A stretch of 64,000 nt of DNA. It comes from Aquimarina sp. MMG016 (GTDB lineage Bacteria > Bacteroidota > Bacteroidia > Flavobacteriales > Flavobacteriaceae). The notes beneath the pieces are model-generated. The model did not search any database. It saw only the letters and a list, made by a program, of their open reading frames with translations, and was not told the origin of the DNA. Positions 8,159 to 17,125 of this stretch are shown one piece after another. Position 1 is the first letter of the stretch. Every line of letters starts with the position of its first letter. The position numbers and the translations under genes are program-made. The stretch is from NCBI RefSeq assembly GCF_018100805.1, contig NZ_JAGJEA010000001.1, forward strand, positions 62,001-126,000, written 5' to 3'.

Positions 8159-10852
8159 TTATTCTATGAAGTTAGGGTTAAGCCATTTTTTTGCATACTC
8201 AAAATCTATTTTTTTTCTTTCTGCAAAATCTTTCAACTGATCTTCTTTTATTTTCCCTAGTCCAAAATACCTAGCCTCAGGGTTTGCAAAATAGTAACCA
8301 GACACTGATGCTGCTGGCCACATTGCAAGACCTTCTGTAAGCTCTACCCCTATTTTTTCTTTTACTTGAAGTAGCTTCCAAATCGTAAGCTTTTCTAAAT
8401 GATCAGGACAAGCAGGATATCCCGGAGCTGGTCGAATTCCTTTATAAGATTCTTTAATCAACTCTTCATTTGTGAATTGTTCATCACTAGCATAACCCCA
8501 ATCTTCTTTGCGTATTTTCTTATGCAGATATTCTGCAAAAGCCTCTGCTAAACGATCCGCCAATGCTTTTATCATAATTGAATTATAATCATCGTGGTCA
8601 GTTTCAAACTGTTCTGCTAGCTCTTTGGTCCCGAATCCTGTTGTTACACAAAAACATCCTATATAATCTTGCTTACCAAATTCTTTTGGAGCTATAAAAT
8701 CAGCTAATGCAAAATTAGGTTTCCCTGCATGTTTTTTTAATTGCTGTCGGAGTGTCTTAAATTCAAACTTTTCACTATCCGAAATCACCTCAATATCATC
8801 CTCATTCACTGTATTGGCTTCAAAAAGACCATAGATTGCTTTCGCTCCTAATAATTTTTCATCAAATACCTTTTGTAATAACTCCTGAGCATCTTTAAAT
8901 AAAGAGGAAGCTTGTTCACCGACTATTTCATCAGTCAAAATTGCTGGATACTTACCGTGTAAATCCCAAGACCTAAAAAATGGAGTCCAATCGATATATG
9001 GTTCAAGTTTTTTTAAGTCAAATTCCTCAATTACTTGAATTCCCAATGTATGGGGTTTTGTAATTTCAGATGAAGACCAATCAATTGTATATTTATTCTT
9101 TCGAGCTTCTTCGATAGTCAGATATTCTTTTTGTTTTGTTCTTTTTAGAAAACCTTCTCTAAATTTTTCGTAGTCTTCTTTTAAATCTCCAACATATTTT
9201 TGGTTACTTCTCTTATTTAATAAATCTCCAACTACGGTTACCGCTCTTGAGGCATCATTTACGTGAACTACAGCATTTTGATATTGTGGATCAATCTTAA
9301 CCGCCGTATGCGCTTTGGAGGTTGTAGCACCACCAATCAATAATGGAATGTTAAAGTTTTTACGCTCCATTTCTTTCGCTAAATACACCATTTCATCTAA
9401 CGAAGGTGTTATTAAACCGCTTAGTCCAATAATATCTACTTGTTCATCAATTGCGGTTTGAATAATTTTTTCGGGAGGCACCATAACACCAAGATCTACA
9501 ATCTCATAGTTATTACAGCCAAGGACTACCGAAACTATATTTTTTCCAATATCGTGTACATCTCCTTTGACCGTAGCCATTAAAACTTTACCCGCCGATC
9601 CATTTCCCTGAGCTGCTTTAGGGTTCTTCTTTTTTTCTTCTTCTATGTAAGGCAAAAGATATGCTACGGCTTTTTTCATTACCCTTGCAGACTTTACAAC
9701 TTGTGGTAAAAACATTTTACCAGATCCGAACAAGTCCCCTACTACGTTCATTCCTGTCATCAGGTTTCCTTCAATTACCTCTATTGGCTTATCAGCAGCT
9801 TGTCTTGCCTCCTCTACATCATCTACAATGTATTGGTCAATTCCTTTGACCAATGCTCTAGTTATCCTATCCTGTAGTGGCTCCTCTCTCCAGGAAAGAT
9901 CAGCTGTTTTTTCTTTGTTAGTACCTACTACAGTCTCCGCAAAATCTAATAACCTTTCTGTAGCATCATCTCTACGGTCCAGAATTACATCTTCAACATG
10001 CTCAAGCAAATCCTTAGGAATATCATCATAAACTTCAAGCATAGCAGGATTTACAATACCCATGTTCATCCCGGCTTTAATGGCATGGTATAGAAATACA
10101 GAATGCATTGCTTCACGAACCGGATTATTTCCTCTAAAAGAAAAAGAGACATTACTTACCCCTCCACTTACACTACAATGAGGTAAATTCTCTCTAACCC
10201 ATCTTGTTGCTTCAATAAAATCAATAGCATTTCTTCGATGTTCTTCCATCCCTGTAGCAACGGGAAAAATATTCAGGTCAAAAATGATATCTTCTGGAGG
10301 AAATTTTACTTTATTCACCAGAACATCATATGATCTTTTAGAGATTTCTATTCGACGTTCGTAACTATCTGCTTGTCCCACTTCATCAAAGGCCATAACA
10401 ATTACTGCTGCACCATATCTTTTTATCGCTTTAGCATGTGTTATAAACTCTTCCTCGCCTTCCTTTAAACTAATAGAATTCACAACGCATTTACCTTGAA
10501 CCACCTGAAGACCAGCTTCAATGATTTCCCATTTAGAACTATCAATCATAATGGGCACTCTGGCAATATCAGGTTCTGCCATAATTAGATTTAAGAATCT
10601 TACCATTGCATCTTTTCCATCAATCAGACCATCGTCCATATTGATATCAATTACTTGTGCTCCACCTTCAACCTGATGTCTTGCTATATCTAATGCCTCA
10701 TCAAATTTCTCTTCTTTGACTAAACGCAAAAACTTACGTGACCCAGCTACATTGGTCCGCTCTCCAACATTAATAAAGTTGGTATTGGCGGAAACAATCA
10801 TTGGTTCTAAACCAGAAAGTTTTAGATATTTTCTTTTCTCTTCTAAACTCAT
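8159..10852 (-). CDS. metH: Methionine synthase, folate/cobalamin/activation portion
   Basis: An 897-residue protein corresponding to the C-terminal three modules of cobalamin-dependent methionine synthase. It has a pterin-binding barrel ([14 protein letters not shown] near residue 27), a cobalamin cap and B12 domain with the cobalt-ligand motif DVHDIGKNI, and the AdoMet-binding reactivation domain ([12 protein letters not shown] and the ending [17 protein letters not shown]). It lacks the homocysteine module, supplied by the gene immediately upstream; the stop TAA and this start ATG share one base (TAATG). The pair together covers a full-length MetH, an arrangement usual in Bacteroidota. Confidence 0.95.
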   Translation of the reverse strand: MSLEEKRKYLKLSGLEPMIVSANTNFINVGERTNVAGSRKFLRLVKEEKFDEALDIARHQVEGGAQVIDINMDDGLIDGKDAMVRFLNLIMAEPDIARVPIMIDSSKWEIIEAGLQVVQGKCVVNSISLKEGEEEFITHAKAIKRYGAAVIVMAFDEVGQADSYERRIEISKRSYDVLVNKVKFPPEDIIFDLNIFPVATGMEEHRRNAIDFIEATRWVRENLPHCSVSGGVSNVSFSFRGNNPVREAMHSVFLYHAIKAGMNMGIVNPAMLEVYDDIPKDLLEHVEDVILDRRDDATERLLDFAETVVGTNKEKTADLSWREEPLQDRITRALVKGIDQYIVDDVEEARQAADKPIEVIEGNLMTGMNVVGDLFGSGKMFLPQVVKSARVMKKAVAYLLPYIEEEKKKNPKAAQGNGSAGKVLMATVKGDVHDIGKNIVSVVLGCNNYEIVDLGVMVPPEKIIQTAIDEQVDIIGLSGLITPSLDEMVYLAKEMERKNFNIPLLIGGATTSKAHTAVKIDPQYQNAVVHVNDASRAVTVVGDLLNKRSNQKYVGDLKEDYEKFREGFLKRTKQKEYLTIEEARKNKYTIDWSSSEITKPHTLGIQVIEEFDLKKLEPYIDWTPFFRSWDLHGKYPAILTDEIVGEQASSLFKDAQELLQKVFDEKLLGAKAIYGLFEANTVNEDDIEVISDSEKFEFKTLRQQLKKHAGKPNFALADFIAPKEFGKQDYIGCFCVTTGFGTKELAEQFETDHDDYNSIMIKALADRLAEAFAEYLHKKIRKEDWGYASDEQFTNEELIKESYKGIRPAPGYPACPDHLEKLTIWKLLQVKEKIGVELTEGLAMWPAASVSGYYFANPEARYFGLGKIKEDQLKDFAERKKIDFEYAKKWLNPNFIE

Positions 10853-11853
10853 TATACTACAACTCCTACCTGTCTTGGTTTATAATTCTTAGCTAATTCT
10901 GCAATCGCCTCTATATGTTCCGGAGTAGTACCGCAACATCCTCCTATAATATTCACAAGGCTCTTATCCATATATTCTTTGATCTGCTCTGCCATTTGTT
11001 CTGGAGTTTCATCATATTCTCCAAAAGCATTGGGTAATCCCGCATTTGGATGAGCTGATACTCCAAAATCTGCTTTTTGGGCTAACACCTCTAAATGAGG
11101 AGTTAATTGATTAGCTCCTAATGCGCAATTAAATCCTATCGACAACATTGGAATATGTGATACAGAAATCAAAAAAGCCTCTGCGGTTTGTCCGGAAAGT
11201 GTTCTACCGCTAGCATCAGTAATGGTTCCACTTACCATAATTGGAATATCTATATTTTTTTCACCCTTTACTTCTTCAATAGCAAATAATGCAGCTTTCG
11301 CATTAAGCGTATCAAAAATGGTTTCCACTAAAAGAATGTCTGCTCCTCCATCGATTAAAGCTTCTACTTGCTGTTTATACGCTATTCTTAGCTCATCAAA
11401 GGTAACCGCTCTGAATCCAGGATCATTTACATCCGGAGACATGCTAGCTGTTCTATTAGTAGGACCTATGGATCCAGCTACAAAACGGGGTTTATGAGGT
11501 TCTTTGGCAGTAAATTCATCCGCTACTTCTTTTGCTATTTTTGCAGATTGATAATTCAGCTCATATACTAACTCTTCCATCTCATAATCAGCCATGGCAA
11601 TTGTACTGCCCGAAAACGTATTAGTCTCTACAATATCTGCTCCAGCTTCAAAATACAATCGGTGTACTTCTTTGATGGCTTCTGGCTGCGTTATACTCAG
11701 CAAGTCATTATTACCTTGTACCGGAATTGGCCAATCTTTAAACCGTTCTCCTCTAAAATCTTCTTCGGTAAATTTATGTCGTTGCAACATCGTTCCCATT
11801 GCTCCATCGAGAACAAGAATTCTTTCTTCAAGTATTTTTTTTATGTCTTTCAT
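10852..11853 (-). CDS. Methionine synthase, homocysteine-binding portion
   Basis: A 333-residue homocysteine S-methyltransferase domain protein, equivalent to the N-terminal module of MetH. It starts with [13 protein letters not shown] and carries the zinc ligands in GFNCALG and the paired cysteines in [10 protein letters not shown]. It transfers the methyl group to homocysteine together with the downstream cobalamin protein, to which it is fused by a one-base stop/start overlap. It is the first gene after the SAM-I riboswitch, with a 141-base leader between aptamer and start codon. Confidence 0.94.
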   Translation of the reverse strand: MKDIKKILEERILVLDGAMGTMLQRHKFTEEDFRGERFKDWPIPVQGNNDLLSITQPEAIKEVHRLYFEAGADIVETNTFSGSTIAMADYEMEELVYELNYQSAKIAKEVADEFTAKEPHKPRFVAGSIGPTNRTASMSPDVNDPGFRAVTFDELRIAYKQQVEALIDGGADILLVETIFDTLNAKAALFAIEEVKGEKNIDIPIMVSGTITDASGRTLSGQTAEAFLISVSHIPMLSIGFNCALGANQLTPHLEVLAQKADFGVSAHPNAGLPNAFGEYDETPEQMAEQIKEYMDKSLVNIIGGCCGTTPEHIEAIAELAKNYKPRQVGVVV

Positions 11854-11866
11854 ACAAAACTGTTCT

Positions 11867-11890
11867 AAAGAGAATGAAAATCATCTCTTT
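11867..11890 (-). promoter_or_regulatory. Hairpin just upstream of the metH start, possible expression platform
   Basis: Arms AAAGAG...CTCTTT, continued by ATGA/TCAT around a 3-base loop, form an imperfect stem 14 bases before the ATG on the minus strand. It has no T run. Its position suggests it could mask translation initiation in the SAM-bound or unbound state; this is inference. Confidence 0.35.
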
Positions 11891-11994
11891 ACCCTCCTTC
11901 AAAGGGAAAATAAATATTAATTTCCTTTCTAAAAAAGCAATGTTTTATTATATCAAGAAAAATAAATGGAAGTATAGGCGAGCCATATGTCTTC

Positions 11995-12097
11995 GTTATC
12001 TATTCCACATTGTGTGGATAGAATGTAGCACCTTCTTTAATTGATAAAGGGTTGCTAAGGTATCACAGGGTCTATTCCCTCCACCTTTCTTGATAAC
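11995..12097 (-). ncRNA. SAM-I (S-box) riboswitch aptamer upstream of metH/metF
   Basis: Read on the minus strand, the region starts GTTATCAAGAAAGGTGGAGG, has the hallmark AGGTGGAGGGA block, then CCTTAGCAACC, and closes with GATAAC, pairing with the opening GTTATC as P1. These are the conserved core blocks of the S-box. The 103-base aptamer is followed by a 141-base leader to the first metH gene. SAM binding is expected to lower expression of the metH-metF operon; whether by transcription or translation is not clear, since no obvious terminator is seen. Confidence 0.93.
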
Positions 12098-12164
12098 AAT
12101 TATAATACATTTATGAACTTAGCAGTTTTTACTACTAATTTGATTACAAATAAAAGGCATAGCC

Positions 12165-12188
12165 TTTTGTTTTGCAAGCAAAACAAAA
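12165..12188. repeat. Perfect 11-base-arm hairpin next to the astacin terminator
   Basis: TTTTGTTTTGC-AA-GCAAAACAAAA is a perfect inverted repeat directly beyond the astacin-gene terminator and upstream of the SAM-I leader promoter region. It may help termination; it has no other evident role. Confidence 0.45.
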
Positions 12189-12223
12189 AAAACCTCCAAA
12201 GATTTCTAAATCTTTGAAGGTTT
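12181..12223 (-). terminator. Rho-independent terminator of the astacin protease gene
   Basis: AAACCTTCAAAGATTT pairs with AAATCTTTGGAGGTTT (16-base arms, one mismatch, 2-base formal loop). On the minus strand it is followed by TTTTTTGTTT. It sits 28 bases past the protease stop codon. Confidence 0.8.
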
Positions 12224-12251
12224 GTTAAAATATATGCTATTTATTTTCGAA

Positions 12252-13760
12252 TTATCTAGTCCAGCTTGATCCTCCGAAACTTCCAGAAGTATAAGTTCTA
12301 GTTAATTTATTAGCGTTATCAATTTTTAAGCCTAGCACTCCAGAATTACCTGCATAGCCTTTTGGCACATCTACCCAACTTAACCAAACGGTATTTCCAT
12401 ATCGTGTACCTACCGCTACATTGGACCAGGAAGGACGCCCAGATGTAAAGTGTCTTTCACCAAACCAAACGACTGTATTTCCTAATTGTCTCATATAGTA
12501 GAATCCTCCATCATTGGCATACCATCTAGCAGTAAGGTCATTAATATTATTTCTGGTTCCAAAACCTTGTGGTCTAGTCGGCGGTAAATAAGCTGGTTTT
12601 GTCGTTTTTGTCCAGCTAGACCCACCAAAATTGCTTCCGCTAATCTTTGTGATTTTTGTTCCCGTAGAATTTACAGATAGTTTCAATGACCCATATCCTT
12701 TAATTTTTCCTTTGGGCACATCATAGAATTGCCCATTTACAATATTACCATCGAGTTTTCCTTTAAACACATTTGCCCACGTACCTGACGGGTGTTCCCC
12801 AAACCAATATACATTTGTACCTATTTGACGAACATAATAATGTCCTCCGTCATTAGCTTTATAATACCCGGACATATTTTCAATAGTTCCACAAATATTT
12901 TTGTACATTTTTTTGATTCCATGCTTATCCCAAAATGAAAGTCCACTACGTTGTACAGAGTAACTGCTACCATTCTTTTTTGTAATTGTTGGTAAACCAT
13001 TTTTAGAAAATGCTTTTGGACCATACATCATAATACTACTAAAATCTAAATTTGGAGAGTATTCGTCACCATCTTCCCCTCTTTGTATGTACGTCTGAAA
13101 GTTATGTGTTTTACCAGCTTGAATGTTTCCCCATTTAATGGTTACGTAATTATCTCTATCCTTTCGGCTTTGCTCGTGCCATAATCCAATAGCATGTCCA
13201 ATTTCATGAATCGTACTACCTGTAGAACAACCTGCTGCTAGATTTATGTTTTGTTTTCCTCCTTGCATACCAACCCAAGAAGAACAACCCGACCCTACTT
13301 TAAAATTTATGTAATTTGGCTGGTTAGTTCTATAAACAAACTGAAAATTACTGTGTTGCCTCCAATGGTTAATTGCATCGTATACCCGCTGCTTATTAGG
13401 AAGATTACTTTCTATAGTATAATATACAGTACAATTAGGCCAATATTTACTTTTACGCCCAGTACTTTTCCCCGTGTCCTGAAGACTTTTGTCTGTAAAA
13501 AGCATATCTCCTTCTACAACGTAGAATTCATCGATTTTCTCAGCTTTTACATTTTGTCCTTCTAAATTAATATCCACTATGTCCCCTGATCTATTAGGAA
13601 AAGCAAGTTCTGTAGTGAATTCCTTTTCTTGAATATTTTCTTGCGATACAATTTCATTTTCCACAACGTCTAAATCACGCTCACAATTAGTAAATAAAAT
13701 GATATTGCTTATTAAAAATATCGAAATCCAAAATTTCGATCTAAAGATGTTAGTTTTCAT
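12252..13760 (-). CDS. Astacin-type (M12A) zinc metalloprotease lipoprotein with duplicated C-terminal domain
   Basis: A 502-residue exported protease. A lipoprotein signal ends at LFTNC (Cys26). The astacin signature HEIGHAIGLWHE is at 185-196 and the Met-turn SIMMYG at 242-247, so the catalytic domain covers about 105-290. It is followed by two copies of a roughly 95-residue domain (about 293-385 and 404-500). Both contain Y-x-A-N-D-G-G-x-Y-Y-x-R-Q, then W-F-G-E and DVPKG, and both end in FGGSSWT. The repeats probably bind a surface or substrate. It has its own terminator, and about 470 bases without genes lie upstream. A secreted proteolytic role is likely; the substrate is unknown. Confidence 0.88.
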   Translation of the reverse strand: MKTNIFRSKFWISIFLISNIILFTNCERDLDVVENEIVSQENIQEKEFTTELAFPNRSGDIVDINLEGQNVKAEKIDEFYVVEGDMLFTDKSLQDTGKSTGRKSKYWPNCTVYYTIESNLPNKQRVYDAINHWRQHSNFQFVYRTNQPNYINFKVGSGCSSWVGMQGGKQNINLAAGCSTGSTIHEIGHAIGLWHEQSRKDRDNYVTIKWGNIQAGKTHNFQTYIQRGEDGDEYSPNLDFSSIMMYGPKAFSKNGLPTITKKNGSSYSVQRSGLSFWDKHGIKKMYKNICGTIENMSGYYKANDGGHYYVRQIGTNVYWFGEHPSGTWANVFKGKLDGNIVNGQFYDVPKGKIKGYGSLKLSVNSTGTKITKISGSNFGGSSWTKTTKPAYLPPTRPQGFGTRNNINDLTARWYANDGGFYYMRQLGNTVVWFGERHFTSGRPSWSNVAVGTRYGNTVWLSWVDVPKGYAGNSGVLGLKIDNANKLTRTYTSGSFGGSSWTR

Positions 13761-14230
13761 TTCTTAATGGTTTTAAGATTAGTAAAATGTTAGTTATCTT
13801 TTAGAACTCCCGTCTCTGAAGGAGCTCTATCTTTATGATAGCCCGGACATCATAACTCTGCAAAAATAGATCAGCATTATCTAATCTTATATAGTTAAGA
13901 AACCTATACTAGAGGAGGTTAACAAACCAAAATAAAAAGGTAAATTCCCCATGTAAAAATGTTTACTTTTATAAACAAAGTGACACTGGGATTTTTGTTA
14001 ATAAGAGGTTGTGAAATTAAAAGAAAAAACATTCTAACAGTCTTTCCTCTTATGAAGAAGATAAAATTAAATATGAGTGAAATCTAGTGATGAAACAATG
14101 CTAATCCCCTAACTAAAAAGAAGTATTAGATTTTGAAAAAAAAGATCTAAACAATCTCCTTTTAAGTATGCACTGAATAAACGAAACTCTCAGAAATCTT
14201 GTGAAATATTCTGAAATAAAAAAGTAAATA
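13761..14230. other. Gene-free intergenic region
   Basis: No convincing gene is seen on either strand. It holds the upstream region of the astacin gene, with a possible minus-strand -7 box (TATTTTTG, at 13861-13868) lacking a clear -33 box. It also holds a palindromic TGTTTA-CTTTTA-TAAACA at 13960-13977, part of an 18-base identity with 1093-1110. Confidence 0.5.
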
Positions 14231-14551
14231 CTATGATTCAGGAGCTAATTCGACTTCTAAACCATCAAGTTCTGGAGTAATTGGGATTTGACATCCGAGT
14301 CTACTATTATCTTCTACATAAAATGCTTCAGCAAGCATTAGATCTTCATCCTGACTCATTTCTGGCAATTCGTGATCAGATAAAATATAACATTGACAAG
14401 AGGCACACATAGCCATACCTCCACAGGTTCCTTCTACAGGAAGCTCATATGCTTTGCAAACTTCCATAAGGTTCATTGCCATATCTGTTGGAGCTTGCAC
14501 CTCGTGCATTTCTCCTTCTCTATCTTTTATTTTTATGGTAACGTCTGACAT
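14231..14551 (-). CDS. 2Fe-2S ferredoxin
   Basis: A 106-residue adrenodoxin-type ferredoxin. The cluster ligands are visible as C-x5-C-x2-C in GTCGGMAMCASC plus a distal Cys in RLGCQIP. The acidic surface is typical. It follows a thioredoxin-reductase-like ferredoxin reductase and closes the sulfate-assimilation gene run. It is therefore a good candidate electron carrier from that reductase to the sulfite reductase, in place of the NADPH flavoprotein CysJ, which is absent here. A terminator-like hairpin separates it from the upstream gene, so it may also be expressed separately. Confidence 0.92.
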   Translation of the reverse strand: MSDVTIKIKDREGEMHEVQAPTDMAMNLMEVCKAYELPVEGTCGGMAMCASCQCYILSDHELPEMSQDEDLMLAEAFYVEDNSRLGCQIPITPELDGLEVELAPES

Positions 14552-14570
14552 AATTCTTACCTTAATACTA

Positions 14571-14620
14571 TAAAAATCCTCGCAAATATACTGAAAGTAA
14601 TCAGCATTGCTTGCGAGGAT
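14571..14620 (-). terminator. Hairpin terminator between ferredoxin reductase and ferredoxin
   Basis: ATCCTCGCAA (14576-14585) and TTGCGAGGAT (14611-14620) are a perfect 10-base stem with a 25-base loop. On the minus strand it is followed by TTTTTAT. It lies 20 bases past the reductase stop codon and may cause partial termination. Confidence 0.6.
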
Positions 14621-14639
14621 ATTTTTAATATACTAAAAT

Positions 14640-15695
14640 TTATACTATAGCTTTTACTACTTCTTTTTTGGCTTCTTTCTTAGTACCATCGAATCCTTCT
14701 ACTCCTCCAACTGTAGTATATTTCATTACATACTTCTTGTCAGGGAAAATTCTTTGATACGCACTCTGGCACATAATAGCCGCTTCGTGGAAACCTGAAA
14801 GGATTAATTTAAGTTTTCCTCGATAAGTATTTACATCACCAATTGCATATATTCCCGGAATATTGGTTTGATAATCATAAGAATTATCAACTTTGATAGC
14901 ATTTTTCTCGATTTCTAACCCCCAATTTCCTATTGGACCTAATTTTGGTGACAATCCAAATAACGGAATAAAGTAATCTGTATCTACATGAATATCACCT
15001 TCTGTTTTGTGTTTAATACCTACACCAGTAACATGATCATCTCCTTTTAGCTCTTTTACTTCAGCTTCAGTAATCAGGTTTACCTTTCCTAATTTGGTCA
15101 ACTCTCCCACTCTTTCAACAGAATCAAGGGCACCTCGGAATTCATTTCTTCTATGTACTAAGGTTACTTCACTAGCTACATCTGCCAAGAAAATCGTCCA
15201 GTCTAATGCTGAATCTCCACCACCTGCTATTACCACTCTTTTATCTCTATAAACTTCTGGGTCACGAATGATGTAAGCAACACCTTTATCTTCGAAATCA
15301 GCAATATTAGGAATAGGTGGCTTACGAGGTTCAAATGAACCTAACCCACCTGCAATTGCAACTACCGGCGCATTATGTTGTGTTCCTTTATTAGTAGTCA
15401 CCAAAAAAGTATCGTCTTCTAATTTCTCAATAGTTTCTGCTCTCTCACCAAGGGTAAACCCAGGATTAAAAGGTTTGATTTGCTCCATCAGATTATCAAC
15501 TAATTCTCCTGCTAATATCTCAGGAAACCCAGGAATATCATAAATTGGTTTTTTAGGATATATCTCTGAACATTGCCCTCCCGGTTGCGGTAAGGCATCG
15601 ATAAGATGTGTTTTTAGCTTCAGTAATCCTGCTTCAAAAACAGTAAATAACCCTGTTGGTCCCGCTCCGATGATTAAAATATCAGTCTTTATCAT
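14640..15695 (-). CDS. Ferredoxin--NADP+ reductase, thioredoxin-reductase-like
   Basis: A 351-residue FAD/NAD(P)H protein. The FAD motif GAGPTGLFTVFEAG is at the N-terminus, the NADP-binding motif GGGDSALDW near residue 158, and the FAD-closing motif GIYAIGDVN near the C-terminus. It has no CxxC redox pair, which separates it from true thioredoxin reductase and places it with the TrxR-like ferredoxin reductases of Bacillus and Chlorobium. Its first codon overlaps the upstream siroheme gene by 4 bases. It probably supplies electrons to the ferredoxin encoded next and so to sulfite reductase. Confidence 0.9.
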   Translation of the reverse strand: MIKTDILIIGAGPTGLFTVFEAGLLKLKTHLIDALPQPGGQCSEIYPKKPIYDIPGFPEILAGELVDNLMEQIKPFNPGFTLGERAETIEKLEDDTFLVTTNKGTQHNAPVVAIAGGLGSFEPRKPPIPNIADFEDKGVAYIIRDPEVYRDKRVVIAGGGDSALDWTIFLADVASEVTLVHRRNEFRGALDSVERVGELTKLGKVNLITEAEVKELKGDDHVTGVGIKHKTEGDIHVDTDYFIPLFGLSPKLGPIGNWGLEIEKNAIKVDNSYDYQTNIPGIYAIGDVNTYRGKLKLILSGFHEAAIMCQSAYQRIFPDKKYVMKYTTVGGVEGFDGTKKEAKKEVVKAIV

Positions 15696-16285
15696 TTCTC
15701 AACTTCTTTTTTTCCTATTAATCCTTTAGTAAATTCGTTTAGTGTTTCCACTTTTTCTTCGAAATCACCTTTTATTGTTTTTCGATATTCATTTAAATTT
15801 TTGACTAAATCATCAATATTTTCAGGAATTACTTCCTCAAAAAACTGACGTAGTCTTTTGGCTGTAGTCGGCGACTTCCCATTAGTCGAAATAGCCACTT
15901 TTACATTACCTTTGGTTACTATTCCACCCATATAAAAATCACAATATGGTGGGTTATCTGCTACATTCACCAACTTACTTCTTTTCCTACAGTCTTTATA
16001 CACTTGTACATTGACTTCCGGAACGTCTGTAGTAGCAATCACAATATGCTTACCTTTCAGAAAACGTCTGTGATATTTCTTTTTTATCATTTCTACCCCA
16101 AATCTATTCGCCAATGTAATCGTATCCTCTCGATACATTGGTGATACCATGGTTACTTTGGCATCCGGACTAGATTTTGTTAAGAACGTTAGTTTTTCTT
16201 CGGCTACATTTCCTCCTCCAACGATTAGGATTTCGAGGTTTTTAACTTTTAAAAAAACCGGATATAAATTATTTCTCTCTTCCAT
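15692..16285 (-). CDS. Precorrin-2 dehydrogenase / siroheme synthase N-terminal domain
   Basis: A 197-residue protein of the Met8p/CysG-N family, oxidising precorrin-2 to sirohydrochlorin and probably inserting iron. The NAD motif GGGNVAEEKLTFL is near residue 22 and the family segment ADNPPYCDFYMGGIV near residue 113. It is separate from the methyltransferase, in contrast to the fused enterobacterial CysG. Position between cobA and the ferredoxin reductase, with a 4-base overlap, ties it to siroheme supply for the sulfite reductase in the same operon. Confidence 0.9.
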   Translation of the reverse strand: MEERNNLYPVFLKVKNLEILIVGGGNVAEEKLTFLTKSSPDAKVTMVSPMYREDTITLANRFGVEMIKKKYHRRFLKGKHIVIATTDVPEVNVQVYKDCRKRSKLVNVADNPPYCDFYMGGIVTKGNVKVAISTNGKSPTTAKRLRQFFEEVIPENIDDLVKNLNEYRKTIKGDFEEKVETLNEFTKGLIGKKEVEK

Positions 16286-16305
16286 CCTTATAGTATCCTA
16301 AACAA

Positions 16306-17073
16306 TCAAGATACGATTTCTTCTTGAACTTCTTTATAAATCGAAGCCAGTTTAGCTCTTTGATTTACCACTTCCCCAATCACAATAATTGCCGGAGAGG
16401 ATAGTTTTTTATCTAAAACAACATTTTCTATAGTTGCTATTGTTCCAAATCCAAACTGCTCATTTTTGGTAGTTCCATTTTGAATAATTGCTACTGGAAC
16501 ATCCTGTTTATTTTCGGCTGCAAAGATACTAACTATTTCACTTAACTTGCTCATTCCCATTAAAATTACCACAGTTGCATTAGATTTTGCTGCCAGGCAA
16601 ACGTCCTGTGATAATTTATGAGATTTGGTTGTTCCAGTAATCACCCAAAAGCTTTCTGACGACCCTCTTTTTGTCAATGGAATTCCCTGATAAGCAGGAA
16701 CCGCCAATGCTGAAGAAATACCCGGAACCATTTCGGTTTCTATATCAAACTGCTGTACATAATCAATTTCTTCTGCTCCGCGTCCAAAAATAAAGGGATC
16801 TCCTCCTTTTAACCGTACAACGTGACCGTGAGTTTTAGTCCTGCTTACAATCAATTCATTAATCTGCTCTTGTTGGTATGCATAACATCCTTTTCGTTTA
16901 CCTACAAAAATCTTTTCGGCATTTGGAGCATAGTTTAATAACTCTTCATTGATAAGTGCATCGTATAACACCACATCAGCTGATTCTATAGCTTTGATAG
17001 CCTTGAGCGTAATCAGATCCGGATCTCCCGGGCCTGCTCCTACTACTGTCAATTTTGGTGTTTTAGTACTCAT
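16306..17073 (-). CDS. cobA: Uroporphyrinogen-III C-methyltransferase
   Basis: A 255-residue SAM-dependent methyltransferase (SUMT). It begins with KLTVVGAGPGDPDLITLKAIKAI and contains the family motif VVRLKGGDPFIFGRGAEE and the segment GISSALAVPAYQGIPLTKRG. It converts uroporphyrinogen III to precorrin-2, the first step to siroheme. It follows the sulfite reductase gene and precedes the dehydrogenase gene, so both siroheme-synthesis steps are encoded beside the siroheme enzyme. Confidence 0.95.
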   Translation of the reverse strand: MSTKTPKLTVVGAGPGDPDLITLKAIKAIESADVVLYDALINEELLNYAPNAEKIFVGKRKGCYAYQQEQINELIVSRTKTHGHVVRLKGGDPFIFGRGAEEIDYVQQFDIETEMVPGISSALAVPAYQGIPLTKRGSSESFWVITGTTKSHKLSQDVCLAAKSNATVVILMGMSKLSEIVSIFAAENKQDVPVAIIQNGTTKNEQFGFGTIATIENVVLDKKLSSPAIIVIGEVVNQRAKLASIYKEVQEEIVS

Positions 17074-17125
17074 CTTTATTATTTTATTCTATTACCTTTC
17101 AACGATTTATAAGATTGTAAAGATA

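Noticed and set aside
8159..11853. MetH as a single gene broken by a frameshift
   Set aside because: Both parts begin and end at natural domain borders and are joined by a one-base stop/start overlap, as in other Bacteroidota; nothing suggests a sequence error.
13861..13868. Promoter of the astacin gene
   Set aside because: The -7 match TATTTTTG on the minus strand has no -33 partner and lies 100 bases from the start; kept only as a remark in the gene-free region.
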